Shown here: piece by piece, positions 44,716 to 54,867 of the stretch
How the letters are laid out: every line of letters begins with the position of its first letter
Numbering within the stretch: position 1 is the first letter of the stretch
Assembly (NCBI RefSeq): GCF_003591515.1
Contig: NZ_QZCG01000009.1
Coordinates: 124,001 to 188,000 of the forward strand
Length of the DNA: 64,000 nucleotides
Direction: 5' to 3'
DNA from: Paracoccus onubensis
Lineage (GTDB): Bacteria; Pseudomonadota; Alphaproteobacteria; Rhodobacterales; Rhodobacteraceae
Position numbers and translations under genes: made by a program
The notes under the pieces: model-generated
What the model was told of the DNA's origin: nothing
What the model saw: only the letters and a program-made list of their open reading frames with translations
The model's database searches: none

Positions 44716-46677
44716 ATGTTGTCTAACGAAAACATTAACTTAGAACAGCTGCCGTTTCCCAAGGCACGAGCCCATTGGCTCGCCATCAAGCAGGTAGATG
44801 AAAGAAATGCGATTGATCTGGCATGCAGGCTGATCCCGCTTCATCCGGACCGGCCATTTTTTCCCTCACATGCGCTGGATCTTGCCAAAACAACCGGGGA
44901 TGAATTGCGGGTGGCGCGCCTGGTGCTGGATGTCGCGGAGCGGGAGGGCAGCGTTCAATTGCAGCCCGTCTTCACGGCTACCGACATCCTTCTCGCCTCG
45001 CCCGATGCGACCTCATCGGAACGTGCCGAAGCGGTCAATCTGCGCGACAGTCTGATAGAGGCGTCGCCAGAGCGACATTTCTTTCGTGCTCAACTCGCCC
45101 GGCGCGAGCGCGATCATAATACTGCGCTACAAGAAGCCTCAGCACATCTCGAGCTATACCCATCTCATAAGCCGGCCCTTGTTCTGCGCGCCACGGCCGC
45201 GATGCAGACGGGACGCTGGGGACGGTATTGCAATGAAATTCTGGCCCTGGCGTCGATCGAAGGGAATGCCCGCAGCAATGAGATGCTGAACTTGTTTCAG
45301 CAGTTCCGGGCCGCGCAAGGGCTGTCTTCCGCCACACCCGATGACATCATCATGCAGCAGGAACTGCTGGAGACGCCCGGCGCGGTTTATGAATACGCAA
45401 TGGAACACGCACCGCCGCCCGATATGGACGCGCGGCAAGGAGTCGTGCTTCTGACGGGATCTTTGGCCGGAGGCGGCGCGGAGCGGATTGTCGCCACGAT
45501 GCTCCAGGGGTTTCGCAGGATGGAACCGGACGAAAGCCCGCAGCTGTGGCTGTTTTCCAAGACTGACGGGGCGGCTGGCAATGCGCTGTTTTATCTTCCG
45601 TTGACCGGACTTCGCGAAGATGAATTGCATATCATCGATCCCGTACAGCAGCCCGGCGAACCTTTCTGCTGGTTGCCGCCCTTTTATGCACAACGGGCGC
45701 AGGCCATTTATGACGATCTGATGCAGGTTCGGCCCCGTATCCTTTATATAACCCTGGATGAGGCGATCATTGCCGGGGGAATTGCCGCAATCATGGCCGG
45801 GGTGCCGGAAATCGTTCTGCATTGCCATAATATGAGCCCACCTAACCTGCATGGCCACGATCGCCTGTCATTTGGATGGGATCGCGCATTCCGGGCGCTA
45901 TTGGCCAAGCCCAATGTCCAATATATCAACGTGGCACAGGCGGCCGTGGACGACTACCTTGGCTGGTGCAAGACGGATCCCGCAGATTGCCGAGTGACCG
46001 TGATCCATAATGGCGTCGATTTTTCTACCATCGACGACGCGACAGACGATGATCTTCCGCGCAGCATCCGACGGGAGCTGGGTATTCCCCTGCGCAGCCC
46101 TGTAGTTGGCGCGGCACTGCGTTTTACGGAAGTCAAGCAGCCGCTGGTCTGGCTGGATGCTGCGCGCCAGATCCGCGAAGCGGTGCCGAAGACCCATTTT
46201 ATCCTTTATGGCGACGGCACTCTTCTGGAGGCTTCCCGCGCATATGCCGAGGAATTGGGTCTTGGCGATTGCGTGCATTTCCCCGGCCGTGTTGCGGATC
46301 TCGCTCACCGTCTTCCAGTGTTCGATATCCTGATGCTCTCCTCGCGATCCGAGGGCTTTCCGAACGTGCTGATCGAGGCGCAGGCGGCGGGCGTCGTACC
46401 GGTCGCCTTTGGCGTAGGCGGCTGTAGCGAGACGATGATGCCGGGGCGCACGGGCCTTATCGTCTCGGACAAAACCGCCGATGCTCTTGCGGCCGAAGTC
46501 ACCGGGCTGCTGACGAACCGCCGTCGCCTGTTGAAGATGAAACGTGCCGGGATGGGTTTCGTACGCGAGATCTTTTCTCTCGACCGGATGGTCACCGCCC
46601 TGCATCAGCTCGTTTACGGAGGCCAGCCGGCTCGGACAGCCGGCGGCATGACAAAAAAGGACTGCAATGACACGTAA
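44716..46677 (+). CDS. Family 4 glycosyltransferase with helical-repeat N-terminus
   Basis: A 653-residue protein. The first about 225 residues are helical and repeat-like (LACRLIPLHPDRPFF, ALQEASAHLELYPSH). The GT-B part starts near residue 240 with LLTGSLAGGGAERIVATML, and the nucleotide-sugar domain has VIHNGVDFSTI, GDGTLLEASRAYAEELGLG and LSSRSEGFPNVLIEAQAAGV, the conserved E-x7-E region of GT4. It shares EPFCWLPP and the AGGGAER block with the protein at 52505. It overlaps the epimerase gene by 11 bases. Confidence 0.87.
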   Translation: MLSNENINLEQLPFPKARAHWLAIKQVDERNAIDLACRLIPLHPDRPFFPSHALDLAKTTGDELRVARLVLDVAEREGSVQLQPVFTATDILLASPDATSSERAEAVNLRDSLIEASPERHFFRAQLARRERDHNTALQEASAHLELYPSHKPALVLRATAAMQTGRWGRYCNEILALASIEGNARSNEMLNLFQQFRAAQGLSSATPDDIIMQQELLETPGAVYEYAMEHAPPPDMDARQGVVLLTGSLAGGGAERIVATMLQGFRRMEPDESPQLWLFSKTDGAAGNALFYLPLTGLREDELHIIDPVQQPGEPFCWLPPFYAQRAQAIYDDLMQVRPRILYITLDEAIIAGGIAAIMAGVPEIVLHCHNMSPPNLHGHDRLSFGWDRAFRALLAKPNVQYINVAQAAVDDYLGWCKTDPADCRVTVIHNGVDFSTIDDATDDDLPRSIRRELGIPLRSPVVGAALRFTEVKQPLVWLDAARQIREAVPKTHFILYGDGTLLEASRAYAEELGLGDCVHFPGRVADLAHRLPVFDILMLSSRSEGFPNVLIEAQAAGVVPVAFGVGGCSETMMPGRTGLIVSDKTADALAAEVTGLLTNRRRLLKMKRAGMGFVREIFSLDRMVTALHQLVYGGQPARTAGGMTKKDCNDT

Positions 46678-47608
46678 GACGCTTGTGACCGGCGGCGCCG
46701 GCTTTATCGGTAGTCACCTTGCCGATCGCCTGCTTGCCGATGGCGAGGAAGTTGTGATCCTCGACAACCTTTCCAGCGGCGCGCGCGAGAATGTGCCTGC
46801 CGGAGCCCGGCTGGTAGAAGGCGACATCCTTGACACCGAGTTGGTCGCCGATCTGGTGCGCGATGTGGACAGCGTTTTTCACCTTGCCGCGCTTGTGATC
46901 GTACAGGAATGCATACGCAACTGGGATCTGGGGCACCAAATCAATCTGGGCGGCACGATAGGGCTGTTTCGTGCCGCCGCAGCAAAAGGAATACCGGTCG
47001 TATATGCCTCATCCGCCGCGATCTATGGTAATCGCTCCGGATCGGAATGCCGCGAAGACAGCCTGCCCATGCCGATCTCTCCCTATGGCGCCGACAAGCT
47101 GGGCTGCGAGCATCAGGCCCGCGCCATGGCAGAGATCCACGGGCTGCGATCAGCGGGACTTCGCTTCTTCAACGTCTATGGTCCGCGGCAGGATCCTCGC
47201 TCGCCCTATGCCGGGGTGATCTCGAAGTTCTGCGCCAACCGCGCGGCGGACACGCCGCATACGGTCTTTGGCGACGGGTTGCAAAGCCGCGATTTCATCT
47301 ATGTCGGAGACATTGCCAGGGGACTGGTCAGCGCTCGCAACCGAGCTGCGGATAGTGGCGGAGCATCGGTCTACAATCTTTGCACGGGCTCCGAGAAAAC
47401 GTTGCTTGATCTGGCAAAAGAGATCGATAGCGTCGCAGGCCGCGGCACGACCGAAATAACCCATGTCAAGCCGCGCGCCGGAGATATCCGTATGTCGCTG
47501 GGCAGTCCCAAGCTGGCATATGATGAGCTTGGTTTTCAAGCAGAGACGAGCCTTCGCAATGGACTGACATCGCTCTGGAATTCACTTGAAGATAATAGGA
47601 AGGCCTGA
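46667..47608 (+). CDS. NAD-dependent sugar epimerase/dehydratase
   Basis: A 313-residue extended short-chain dehydrogenase. The NAD motif GGAGFIGSHLADRL is at the N-terminus. The catalytic set is Ser in YASSAAIYGN and Tyr-x3-Lys in YGADKLGCEHQ. GLRFFNVYGPRQDPRSPYAG is typical of UDP-glucose/UDP-glucuronate 4-epimerase relatives. It supplies an activated sugar for the neighbouring glycosyltransferase; the exact nucleotide sugar is uncertain. Confidence 0.88.
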   Translation: MTRKTLVTGGAGFIGSHLADRLLADGEEVVILDNLSSGARENVPAGARLVEGDILDTELVADLVRDVDSVFHLAALVIVQECIRNWDLGHQINLGGTIGLFRAAAAKGIPVVYASSAAIYGNRSGSECREDSLPMPISPYGADKLGCEHQARAMAEIHGLRSAGLRFFNVYGPRQDPRSPYAGVISKFCANRAADTPHTVFGDGLQSRDFIYVGDIARGLVSARNRAADSGGASVYNLCTGSEKTLLDLAKEIDSVAGRGTTEITHVKPRAGDIRMSLGSPKLAYDELGFQAETSLRNGLTSLWNSLEDNRKA

Positions 47609-48336
47609 TGTCACAAATCACTGTGCTTCTCATGCCGTGGGGCCGCGTCGGCAGCAATCTGGTTAACAGTATCGTCCAGAAATCCCGCGCCTGCCGGGTC
47701 TGGAATGAACCGCTTACAGCCGTCCGGACAAAGGTGATCGGTGGGGGCGGCACCCAGCCGGATGTCTGGCCCGCGCAACTGGAATGGATGCGCGAACATA
47801 TCGGCGGAAGCAATGAAGAGCGGATATTCCTTAACGTCAATACGAATGCGGTTGGGGACGCCGCTGGATTCAGGGATTATATGGCCGGGTTCTCACCAAA
47901 TTATCTTATCCTCGACCGGCATGACGACCTTGCAACGGCGGTTTCGGCGCTGCGGACACGGGCATGGGTGAACGAGGCGGCCGAAAAGGGCGAGACACGA
48001 TCGTGGTCCATTCCCAGCGGACTCGAGGTACAGTTTCGCCCCTTTATCAATCCCCTGAACCTGAAGGCCGCCTTCGCCAATATCGAGAGGGGCCGCAAGA
48101 ACATTGCGGAGATCACGCAAGACGCCGGAGCCAAAAGCTTTTTTTATGAGCAACTGGTCGAAGATATGAAGAGCGTCGTCACCGAAATTCTGGCGGAGGC
48201 AGGGATCCCGGCCTACGATTTCAAGGTGACAAGCGGTAAATTCGGATCGACGAAACTATCGGACATGGTCGAGAATGCCGAAGAACTGATGCAAATCGCG
48301 ACCGAGCGAGAGATCAGCACCGAATTGTCGGTGTGA
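47608..48336 (+). CDS. Sulfotransferase-like protein
   Basis: A 242-residue protein whose start overlaps the epimerase stop by one base. VLLMPWGRVGSNLVNSIV resembles the PAPS-binding loop (P.R.GSN/T.L) of sulfotransferases and is followed by W-N-E-P as in many family members. LILDRHDDLATAVSALRTRA fits the helix that contacts the 3'-phosphate. The assignment is by motif only; it could modify the glycan with sulfate. Confidence 0.6.
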   Translation: MSQITVLLMPWGRVGSNLVNSIVQKSRACRVWNEPLTAVRTKVIGGGGTQPDVWPAQLEWMREHIGGSNEERIFLNVNTNAVGDAAGFRDYMAGFSPNYLILDRHDDLATAVSALRTRAWVNEAAEKGETRSWSIPSGLEVQFRPFINPLNLKAAFANIERGRKNIAEITQDAGAKSFFYEQLVEDMKSVVTEILAEAGIPAYDFKVTSGKFGSTKLSDMVENAEELMQIATEREISTELSV

Positions 48337-48354
48337 TCCTCGCCTTCAATCGCT

Positions 48355-49173
48355 TCAGGCAATTGACGCCTCTTTGCCAAGCCGCTTCAGCAGATCTTCG
48401 CGGAAACGATCTTCCCATCGTTTGTTCAAGTCGGTGGATTGTCGCTCGATCCAGGGCTTGTGGTTCGCGGCTTCGGGATAATTGTTCAGATCGCAGCCAA
48501 AAAAGGCTGCGATTTCTGCAAGAACCACCTTCTGGTTGGTCACGAACTCTTCGTAGATGACATTATAGACGGGGAGCCCGAGCATACCGATAAAACGCTC
48601 GATCATACGGTTTTCCTGGTTGGCCGAGTTCAGGATCCGAAGGATTTCTTCAAATGAATAATCGTCATCAGAAATTTCGGATCTTGCCGCCATCACATGT
48701 GTCCACTGCCCCGTGCGCCGCGCAACAGCCCCCGAGATGGCCTGACGAACCAGATTTTGCCGGCGGAGATAAACGAAGCGCCATGGATCCAGATTTTTCG
48801 GAAACTCGCCCATCATGAAAAGGAAAACAAGCCCAAGAGGGGGCATCTTGATCGACATGCGTCCGTCTTGCGTCGCAAATTGTTCAAAGGGACGCGCCAA
48901 ATCCGAGGTTTGTGTCACCTCTGCATCCAGCACCACCCTCTTCAGCAAGTCGCCGGTGTTCAGATACTCTCGGAATTGAAAACCATAGGCCTCCAGCGCA
49001 ACCGAAAGAAGAGAGCTTCCTGACCGGGCCGTACACAGGATGGCCGATTTCATGAAACCATCGCTGAAGCCCTGCCCTGGCATATCAAAGGTCAGTGGGG
49101 CGGGCATATTGCGAGCAATGGCGGGTTCGGGAAGTCCAACGATTTCTCTTATTTCTTTGAGAAAATCTTCCAT
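48355..49173 (-). CDS. Stf0-like sulfotransferase
   Basis: A 272-residue protein. AILCTARSGSSLLSVALEAY is the PAPS-binding loop of the Stf0 family, and FVYLRRQNLVRQAISGAVAR matches its R.N...QA.S segment, with WTHVMA downstream. Stf0 of mycobacteria sulfates trehalose. ATG 49173 is preceded by GCGAGGTGA; the frame to 49281 is not needed. It is convergent with the sulfotransferase-like gene at 47608, which suggests a sulfated surface molecule. Confidence 0.75.
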   Translation of the reverse strand: MEDFLKEIREIVGLPEPAIARNMPAPLTFDMPGQGFSDGFMKSAILCTARSGSSLLSVALEAYGFQFREYLNTGDLLKRVVLDAEVTQTSDLARPFEQFATQDGRMSIKMPPLGLVFLFMMGEFPKNLDPWRFVYLRRQNLVRQAISGAVARRTGQWTHVMAARSEISDDDYSFEEILRILNSANQENRMIERFIGMLGLPVYNVIYEEFVTNQKVVLAEIAAFFGCDLNNYPEAANHKPWIERQSTDLNKRWEDRFREDLLKRLGKEASIA

Positions 49174-49337
49174 ATATTCACCTCGCTTGCGGATGTCGCC
49201 TCTCTTTAACGTAAGATGACGGACAGCCGCAAGGCGAGGTTTCCGGCATACGCTCCCCCTAGGCAATTCAACGCCGCGCAATCAAATGATGCCGGCGCTT
49301 TATCGTGATTTCCTCGAAATCGAGAATCCATTCCGTC

Positions 49338-50375
49338 TCATGCGAGAGAGGCAAGTTCCTGCTTGAGAGCAGCATTTGAGGGCGCGATAGACAGGCCATG
49401 ACAGAGGATCTCGCGCGCCTTGTCATACAGCTTGGCATGGGTCGCCAGCTTCGCCGCAATAAAGCAGTCGCCTGCCGTGGCGGGAGAGAGACGCGACGCC
49501 GCCTCGGCCCATCCCGCCGCCAGATCCTTGCGCCCGCGGCGCAGTTCGAACGAGAACAGCGTGCGAAGCGCTTTGGCTCCAAGCTGACCTTCGAGATCCC
49601 TCAGACGCGTCTCGGCCCATGCTTCGACTTCCGGCCTCTTTCTGTTGACGGACTGAACATAAAGTATTGCCACATACATATCATCTTGCTCCCGCCCGGA
49701 GTTGCGGCGCGCTTCGACGAATTCCGAGATCGAGAAACTTCCTTCCAACACCTCAAGAACGAGCCGCTTTAGGGAATAGATGCGATTGACCAACGAACTC
49801 GTGGCATGGCCTGAAAACGGACAGGGCACGAATGTGAGATTGGAACACCCACGAAACAGATTGGCCTGCTTCGCATCAAGCGCCGTGAACGGATCATAGA
49901 AAAGATATCCGCTGGCCGGTCCCCGGCGAGTCATCGCATCTGTATCGAAATTCTCGATCATCCGCACGTCTTCGCGCCATCTGGTCTCCCATGGAACGAT
50001 CCCGGCATCGAGCGAGAATTGGGGCGCCAGAGCCACGGCAGGCACGCCGAGCTGTGCGGACATGAGAGCAGCTCCGTAACCGCCCATGCTTGAACCATAT
50101 GTCACCACCTTCCGAGAGGACGCAAAGGAGCGCGCCAGACGCTCGGCCTCGGCCATCTCGGCGCTTTGATACCAGTGGTTCCGGCGCGGCACGATGTGCA
50201 GTTCGTCAACCCCACGGTTCACGAAGACGCCATCGCCAAACCCCTTGGCAGCCGTGGCCGGGCGGTCTTGGAGGGGCTGCCGCAGCCATGAACCGAAGGT
50301 TATGACACCTTTGTCCGCGCCATGGGAGGAGAGAAGAATGCATAGGTCGTCGCCATCATATATCACCGAACGCAC
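49338..50375 (-). CDS. Alpha/beta hydrolase-like protein with C-terminal helical region
   Basis: A 345-residue protein starting at GTG, preceded by AAGGAA. VVTYGSSMGGYGAALMSAQL contains the nucleophile elbow G-x-S-x-G with Ser, as in alpha/beta hydrolases. A conserved Asp and His are plausible in GYLFYDPFTALD and CPFSGHATSS. The last about 110 residues are helical and repeat-like. It could be a glycan esterase or acyltransferase; the substrate is unknown. Confidence 0.65.
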   Translation of the reverse strand: MRSVIYDGDDLCILLSSHGADKGVITFGSWLRQPLQDRPATAAKGFGDGVFVNRGVDELHIVPRRNHWYQSAEMAEAERLARSFASSRKVVTYGSSMGGYGAALMSAQLGVPAVALAPQFSLDAGIVPWETRWREDVRMIENFDTDAMTRRGPASGYLFYDPFTALDAKQANLFRGCSNLTFVPCPFSGHATSSLVNRIYSLKRLVLEVLEGSFSISEFVEARRNSGREQDDMYVAILYVQSVNRKRPEVEAWAETRLRDLEGQLGAKALRTLFSFELRRGRKDLAAGWAEAASRLSPATAGDCFIAAKLATHAKLYDKAREILCHGLSIAPSNAALKQELASLA

Positions 50376-50601
50376 GTTTTTGGTTCCTTCTCACCTTATG
50401 CTGTCAAAGCCCGTTTTGTATTGTTCAAGTTGTAGCGTGAATCAATTGGTAAACTCTGTCTGCTCCGATTTTCAGAGGACTATCGCCGATGTTAAAGTCA
50501 TGAATAAAACCGATATCTTCCCGTATATGTGCGGCATGTCGAAGCTTCGCGGACAAGCTCCCGATACCAATGATGCGCTTTGCTGAATGCGACAGAATCC
50601 A

Positions 50602-52494
50602 CTATTGCGTGTTGTCATGATCCCTGCGCCGCAGACGTTCGCATTCGGCCCGCAGAGCATCGCGTTCCGCCTCGATTGCAAGCAGGTTGATGGGAGGAAC
50701 GGATCGGGTAACCTGCGCCGCGGCCTTCAGCACCGCCGCCCGCAAGGGAGCGCCGTATCGATTGCATGACAGTTGCGCCTGCGCAAGCGCGCGGGTCCAG
50801 AAAACGCCTCGCGCATTCGTGGTCATATGCTCGGCCAGCGCCAGATTCTCGGCCCGGATGCGGCTTCTGACCCGAGGATCCAGATAGATTATCTGAAGCG
50901 CCTGATCCAAAGCGATCACATCCGGCTGTACCATCACCAGCGGCTTCTGGGCATCTCCCAGTATAGATGCCAGCGGATGCGTAGACGGCACGATGACTGC
51001 AAGCCCATGGCGAATAGCCTGCTCTGCGGCGCGGCGCGCAGTCCCTGTCCCGTCAAGGCACAGCAATGCATCTGCTTCCGCCAGACTGGACATGATCTTC
51101 TGCGGCGGTGCACCGGCATTGATGGATATGATGGTCAGTCCCGTCAATCCGGCTTTCGTCTGGGCGGCGGCAATCAGCGCATGCACGGATTCACGTTCTG
51201 CGTGGGCGGGCATGACCACTGCAATGCGATGCGCAGTGACCGGTGCTGCAGCATCCGGGTTTCCGGCACCTGATGCTTCCGCACACCAAAGCACCGCGCG
51301 CTCCCCGGTAGCCGTCCGCGCTTTGCGTATCGCTGCGGCCCGTCCAAACGCCCCATCGGCAAAAGCCAGATTGTGGTCGGACGGATATTGTATATCCGGG
51401 CGCACGGTCAGGGTCGCCGCAGACCAGCGCGCGCCATACCGGTCCAGAAACTCGGACGTCGGAGCCGACACGGTCATCCATTCTGCCACGGCCTCGAAAG
51501 CCGCCGGGGTTTCGAAGTGAATATTGTCGAATATCGGGCCATTCAGAAGCGCCATCCCCAGCGCCCTCGTGTCGCCGGTCCATGCGAAGGCCTCGACGGT
51601 ATATTTTCCTCTCAGCAGATCACGAAGCGCCGTGACTTCGTCTGCAGTGATCTCGCCGTCATGCACCAGAGCCATGCGGCGAACGGCACCTTGGGCGATA
51701 TCTTCCGATACACTGCGCAAATCGCCCAGCCGGTGGTTTGATCCACGGGGAATGGCGACACCAAATGCCCGGCGAAGCGACAAAGATCCCCAAGCTCCCA
51801 GATAGAACAGAGAATTGCCTGGCGTCAGGCCATTCTGCATCACATCCGGCACAGGAACGGTTTCCCCGCCCAGCCCCCGCCGCCGCATCAATGCATCCCG
51901 GTAATCACCGGCATCCAATTCGGTGATCGATAGCGGAAACAGCCCGAAACCGTTAAGTGGCGCCCCAAGCGCCCATTCTCCGGCCCCCAGAACGTCCTCC
52001 GCCAACGCCTTGAAATCTTCAAACCGATAGCTGGCAAGATGATATCTGTTCATCGTCTGCCCGCCACCATAATAGTAGTGGTCATTGGGGCATGTAACCA
52101 CGAAACTGCCATCCGCTGTCAGGCGCGATCTGCAGAGTTCCAGAAAGCGGCGGGGATTTTCCAGATGTTCTACGGTTTCCGCACTGATGATGATGTCGAA
52201 ATCCTCTGTTGTCCTTTCGAGATAGCTGATCGCATCATCACGGATGAATTCGACATTCGCCTTTTCTTTTTCCGCCAAACGCGCCTTGGCGACGGAAATC
52301 GCGGTTCCGGCAACGTCGACGCCGACCACATGAGCCGCCCCCCATCTGCTGATCAGCGACGTCCCCAGACCCTCGCCGCAGGCGATATCAAGAACACGCT
52401 TGCCCGCCACGATCCCGCGCAGTGGAAGATAGCGCAGACTGTGGATAGCGAATTCGGTCGGGCTGTAAGGAAGCGCGAGGTTAAGACGTTCCAA
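50602..52494 (-). CDS. SAM methyltransferase with C-terminal glycosyltransferase-like domain
   Basis: A 630-residue protein. VLDIACGEGLGTSLISRWGA is SAM motif I near residue 35, and IIISAETVEHLENPRRFLEL and FVVTCPNDHYYYGGG are the later motifs of a class I methyltransferase. The C-terminal about 300 residues contain IAVVMPAHAERESVHALIAA and look like a GT-B half, but lack a clear E-x7-E block, so this domain may be non-catalytic. I favour a TTG start at 52494 with AAGGAA seven bases upstream; a GTG at 52566 would overlap the neighbour by 62 bases. Confidence 0.7.
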   Translation of the reverse strand: MERLNLALPYSPTEFAIHSLRYLPLRGIVAGKRVLDIACGEGLGTSLISRWGAAHVVGVDVAGTAISVAKARLAEKEKANVEFIRDDAISYLERTTEDFDIIISAETVEHLENPRRFLELCRSRLTADGSFVVTCPNDHYYYGGGQTMNRYHLASYRFEDFKALAEDVLGAGEWALGAPLNGFGLFPLSITELDAGDYRDALMRRRGLGGETVPVPDVMQNGLTPGNSLFYLGAWGSLSLRRAFGVAIPRGSNHRLGDLRSVSEDIAQGAVRRMALVHDGEITADEVTALRDLLRGKYTVEAFAWTGDTRALGMALLNGPIFDNIHFETPAAFEAVAEWMTVSAPTSEFLDRYGARWSAATLTVRPDIQYPSDHNLAFADGAFGRAAAIRKARTATGERAVLWCAEASGAGNPDAAAPVTAHRIAVVMPAHAERESVHALIAAAQTKAGLTGLTIISINAGAPPQKIMSSLAEADALLCLDGTGTARRAAEQAIRHGLAVIVPSTHPLASILGDAQKPLVMVQPDVIALDQALQIIYLDPRVRSRIRAENLALAEHMTTNARGVFWTRALAQAQLSCNRYGAPLRAAVLKAAAQVTRSVPPINLLAIEAERDALRAECERLRRRDHDNTQ

Positions 52495-52504
52495 TGTTTT
52501 TTCC

Positions 52505-54532
52505 TTATTCTGTCCTATGCCCGCCAAGTGATTGGATAGGCCGGTTAACGCCGGATTCGGCAGCACTCATAAACCTGTTGAAGGCGGAAAGCATGCGATT
52601 GACCGAGAAGTGACTGCGAACAAACTTCCTGCCTGCCTTCTTCGCCGCATGGCGCCATTCCGCATCGTTCAACGCTTTCAGAACGGCGTGGGCCAGGGCC
52701 TCGTCCGACTGCTCGCGAACCAAAAGCCCCGTCACGCCATCGCTCATCGCTTCCCGGCAGCCCCCCACATCGAAAGTAACCGGGATCGCGCCTCCCGCCT
52801 GCGCTTCCAGCAGGACATTTGGAAGACCCTCTGACCGGGATGACAGAACAAAGACGTCCAGAAGAGGCAACCGATGATAAAGATCGTTCACATGCCCCGC
52901 GAAATGGACCTGTTTCTCAATCCCGAAATCCCGGCACCGTAACTGCTCCCTTTCAAGAAGCGCCCCTTCCCCGAAAAGAACGAAATGGACATCCGGTCGT
53001 TTCTTGACGACGCGCCCGGCCATTCGAAGCCAAATGTCAGGACGCTTGACCTCTTCGAAGCGAAAGGCCGTTCCTACGATCAATGATGTTCGGGGGATGC
53101 CCAGTTCGGATCTGAACGTCTTGAGAAACAGTTTATCCGGCCGTATGAGCTGCTGTAAATCAAGTCCATTCCGAACAATCTCGATCCGGTCAGACCGGAT
53201 GTCAGCCCAGTCGGCGTAATCTTCGGCGACGGTCTGGCTGACCGCAATCATGCGAATTTCGTCTCGTTCAAGCAATGTCTGATAGGCGGCAGCCCATCCC
53301 TCCATTCCCAGGCCCGCATATACATCCGAAGGCCGTTGGTTATGACAATGCAGAATGATGTTCGGAACTCCCGCAAGCAACCCCGCAAAGCCGCCAGCCA
53401 GATTGGCCATATCCAGCGTCAAATATAATGTATGTGGGCGACGCCACATCAGGAAATCATGGATGGCCTGCGACTTGTGGGACAGGTTCGGAGGCAGCCA
53501 GCAAAAAGGCTCCCGCAAGGGCGCGGTCAGATCCAGCACGCGGATATCTTCCCGATCAAGGCCCGTCATTGGCAAATAGAACAAGGGATCACGGCCCGAT
53601 TTGCCGTCCACATCATAGATCGCCATTTCCACGGGCTTGCCCCTGGCTGAAAGATCGCCGCAGATCGTTGCGGCGACCCTTTCCGCCCCTCCACCTGCAA
53701 GCGACGGGGCAATCATGACAATACCTTCCCGGTTTCCGGCCTGCGCCGGCGGACAGGAGGTCAGAACATGTCGGAACACGGATGCCGGGCTTTGCAGATT
53801 TGTGCGGCGTCCGGCATCCGCAGGCGATGCAAAAGAAACAGAGCAGGTCTTAAAAAAGGAACTGACAGCCGCGAATGCCTCTTTGGCCTTTTTATCATGG
53901 GGAAAATCGTTCAGTTCGAGAATGGCGGAAGCACGCTCTCCCCATGATCCACTGCGATAGGCCAGTAACCCGAGTTCGCGTCTTCGTTTTGCGTCCTTCG
54001 GATGATCTTTCACATATTGCGCAAGCATCCTGTAGGCATCATCCCACCGCCGCTCGAGTTTTGCTTGATGGAATGCCGCCAGAAGCGCGATCTTGCTTCC
54101 TTCCGGACCGATACGATCAGGATAGTCCAACAGCCGCTGCCCGGTCCCTTCGCCAGACAGCTCGGCGAGTATTTTCGCCGACCTGACCAGTATCTTGTAA
54201 TCTACTTTGGCCCCGCTCTTTGCCATTTCCAATGCCGAAGCGGCCGCCTGTCGCCGGATGTCCAGATCCGTATCCTTTGACAGGAGTCTTCTGTAAAAGA
54301 ACTGTCGCGATGCAAATACCGGCGCCATGGCCAGCGCAAATTCGCTTGCCTGACGAGGTGCCTTTCGCTTCAGTTCTTCATATCTCGCACGCGCCTCTGA
54401 CAGGCTTGGTTCGGTCGAATTTTTCGGATGACGAAACGCGCAACATGTACTTTCTGGGCTAGACAAATTTCGCCCCCCCTGAATAGCTTTTCTGACAACG
54501 CAATGATTTACTGAATTAAAATCCGAGATCAT
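52505..54532 (-). CDS. Family 4 glycosyltransferase with helical-repeat N-terminus
   Basis: A 675-residue paralogue of the protein at 44716. The N-terminal about 260 residues are helical (ARARYEELKRKAPRQ, AKRRRELGLLAYRSGSWGE). The catalytic part has MIAPSLAGGGAERVAATICG, the shared EPFCWLPPNLSHKSQAIHD, IVRNGLDLQQL and LSSRSEGLPNVLLEAQAGGA. It sits directly upstream of the methyltransferase-GT gene. The two paralogues lie at opposite ends of the locus, facing each other. Confidence 0.85.
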   Translation of the reverse strand: MISDFNSVNHCVVRKAIQGGRNLSSPESTCCAFRHPKNSTEPSLSEARARYEELKRKAPRQASEFALAMAPVFASRQFFYRRLLSKDTDLDIRRQAAASALEMAKSGAKVDYKILVRSAKILAELSGEGTGQRLLDYPDRIGPEGSKIALLAAFHQAKLERRWDDAYRMLAQYVKDHPKDAKRRRELGLLAYRSGSWGERASAILELNDFPHDKKAKEAFAAVSSFFKTCSVSFASPADAGRRTNLQSPASVFRHVLTSCPPAQAGNREGIVMIAPSLAGGGAERVAATICGDLSARGKPVEMAIYDVDGKSGRDPLFYLPMTGLDREDIRVLDLTAPLREPFCWLPPNLSHKSQAIHDFLMWRRPHTLYLTLDMANLAGGFAGLLAGVPNIILHCHNQRPSDVYAGLGMEGWAAAYQTLLERDEIRMIAVSQTVAEDYADWADIRSDRIEIVRNGLDLQQLIRPDKLFLKTFRSELGIPRTSLIVGTAFRFEEVKRPDIWLRMAGRVVKKRPDVHFVLFGEGALLEREQLRCRDFGIEKQVHFAGHVNDLYHRLPLLDVFVLSSRSEGLPNVLLEAQAGGAIPVTFDVGGCREAMSDGVTGLLVREQSDEALAHAVLKALNDAEWRHAAKKAGRKFVRSHFSVNRMLSAFNRFMSAAESGVNRPIQSLGGHRTE

Positions 54533-54867
54533 TTCGCGCAGATGTTGCGCTTCTTCTGGGTGATAATCGTTAATAAGGTTGTGTATTGAAAATGATGGTC
54601 TCTCTCTGACAGCATCCTTCGAACGGTTTGCGCCTCATCAGGTAACATACCATAAGATTGTGATCTATCCATTTTCCTGCACAGCCCGCAGTTCCGGCGG
54701 ATAAACGACCGTCTTATCAGGTTCGCTGCTTTGCCATGTCTCTGTGCCGCAAACCCGCTCGTCAGACAGGAGACAAGTAATCAGTATATTATTTGCGCTC
54801 CCGGCCCAGGCTATCTTACGCTCTTGCGGAGATCGGCGCGATCCGTGCAACGGAGTCCGCAACCATT
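54533..54867. other. Intergenic region, no gene seen
   Basis: About 335 bases upstream of the glycosyltransferase and downstream of the AbrB-like fragment. It includes some AT-rich promoter-like sequence at 54535-54665. I see no supportable gene or operator. Confidence 0.5.
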
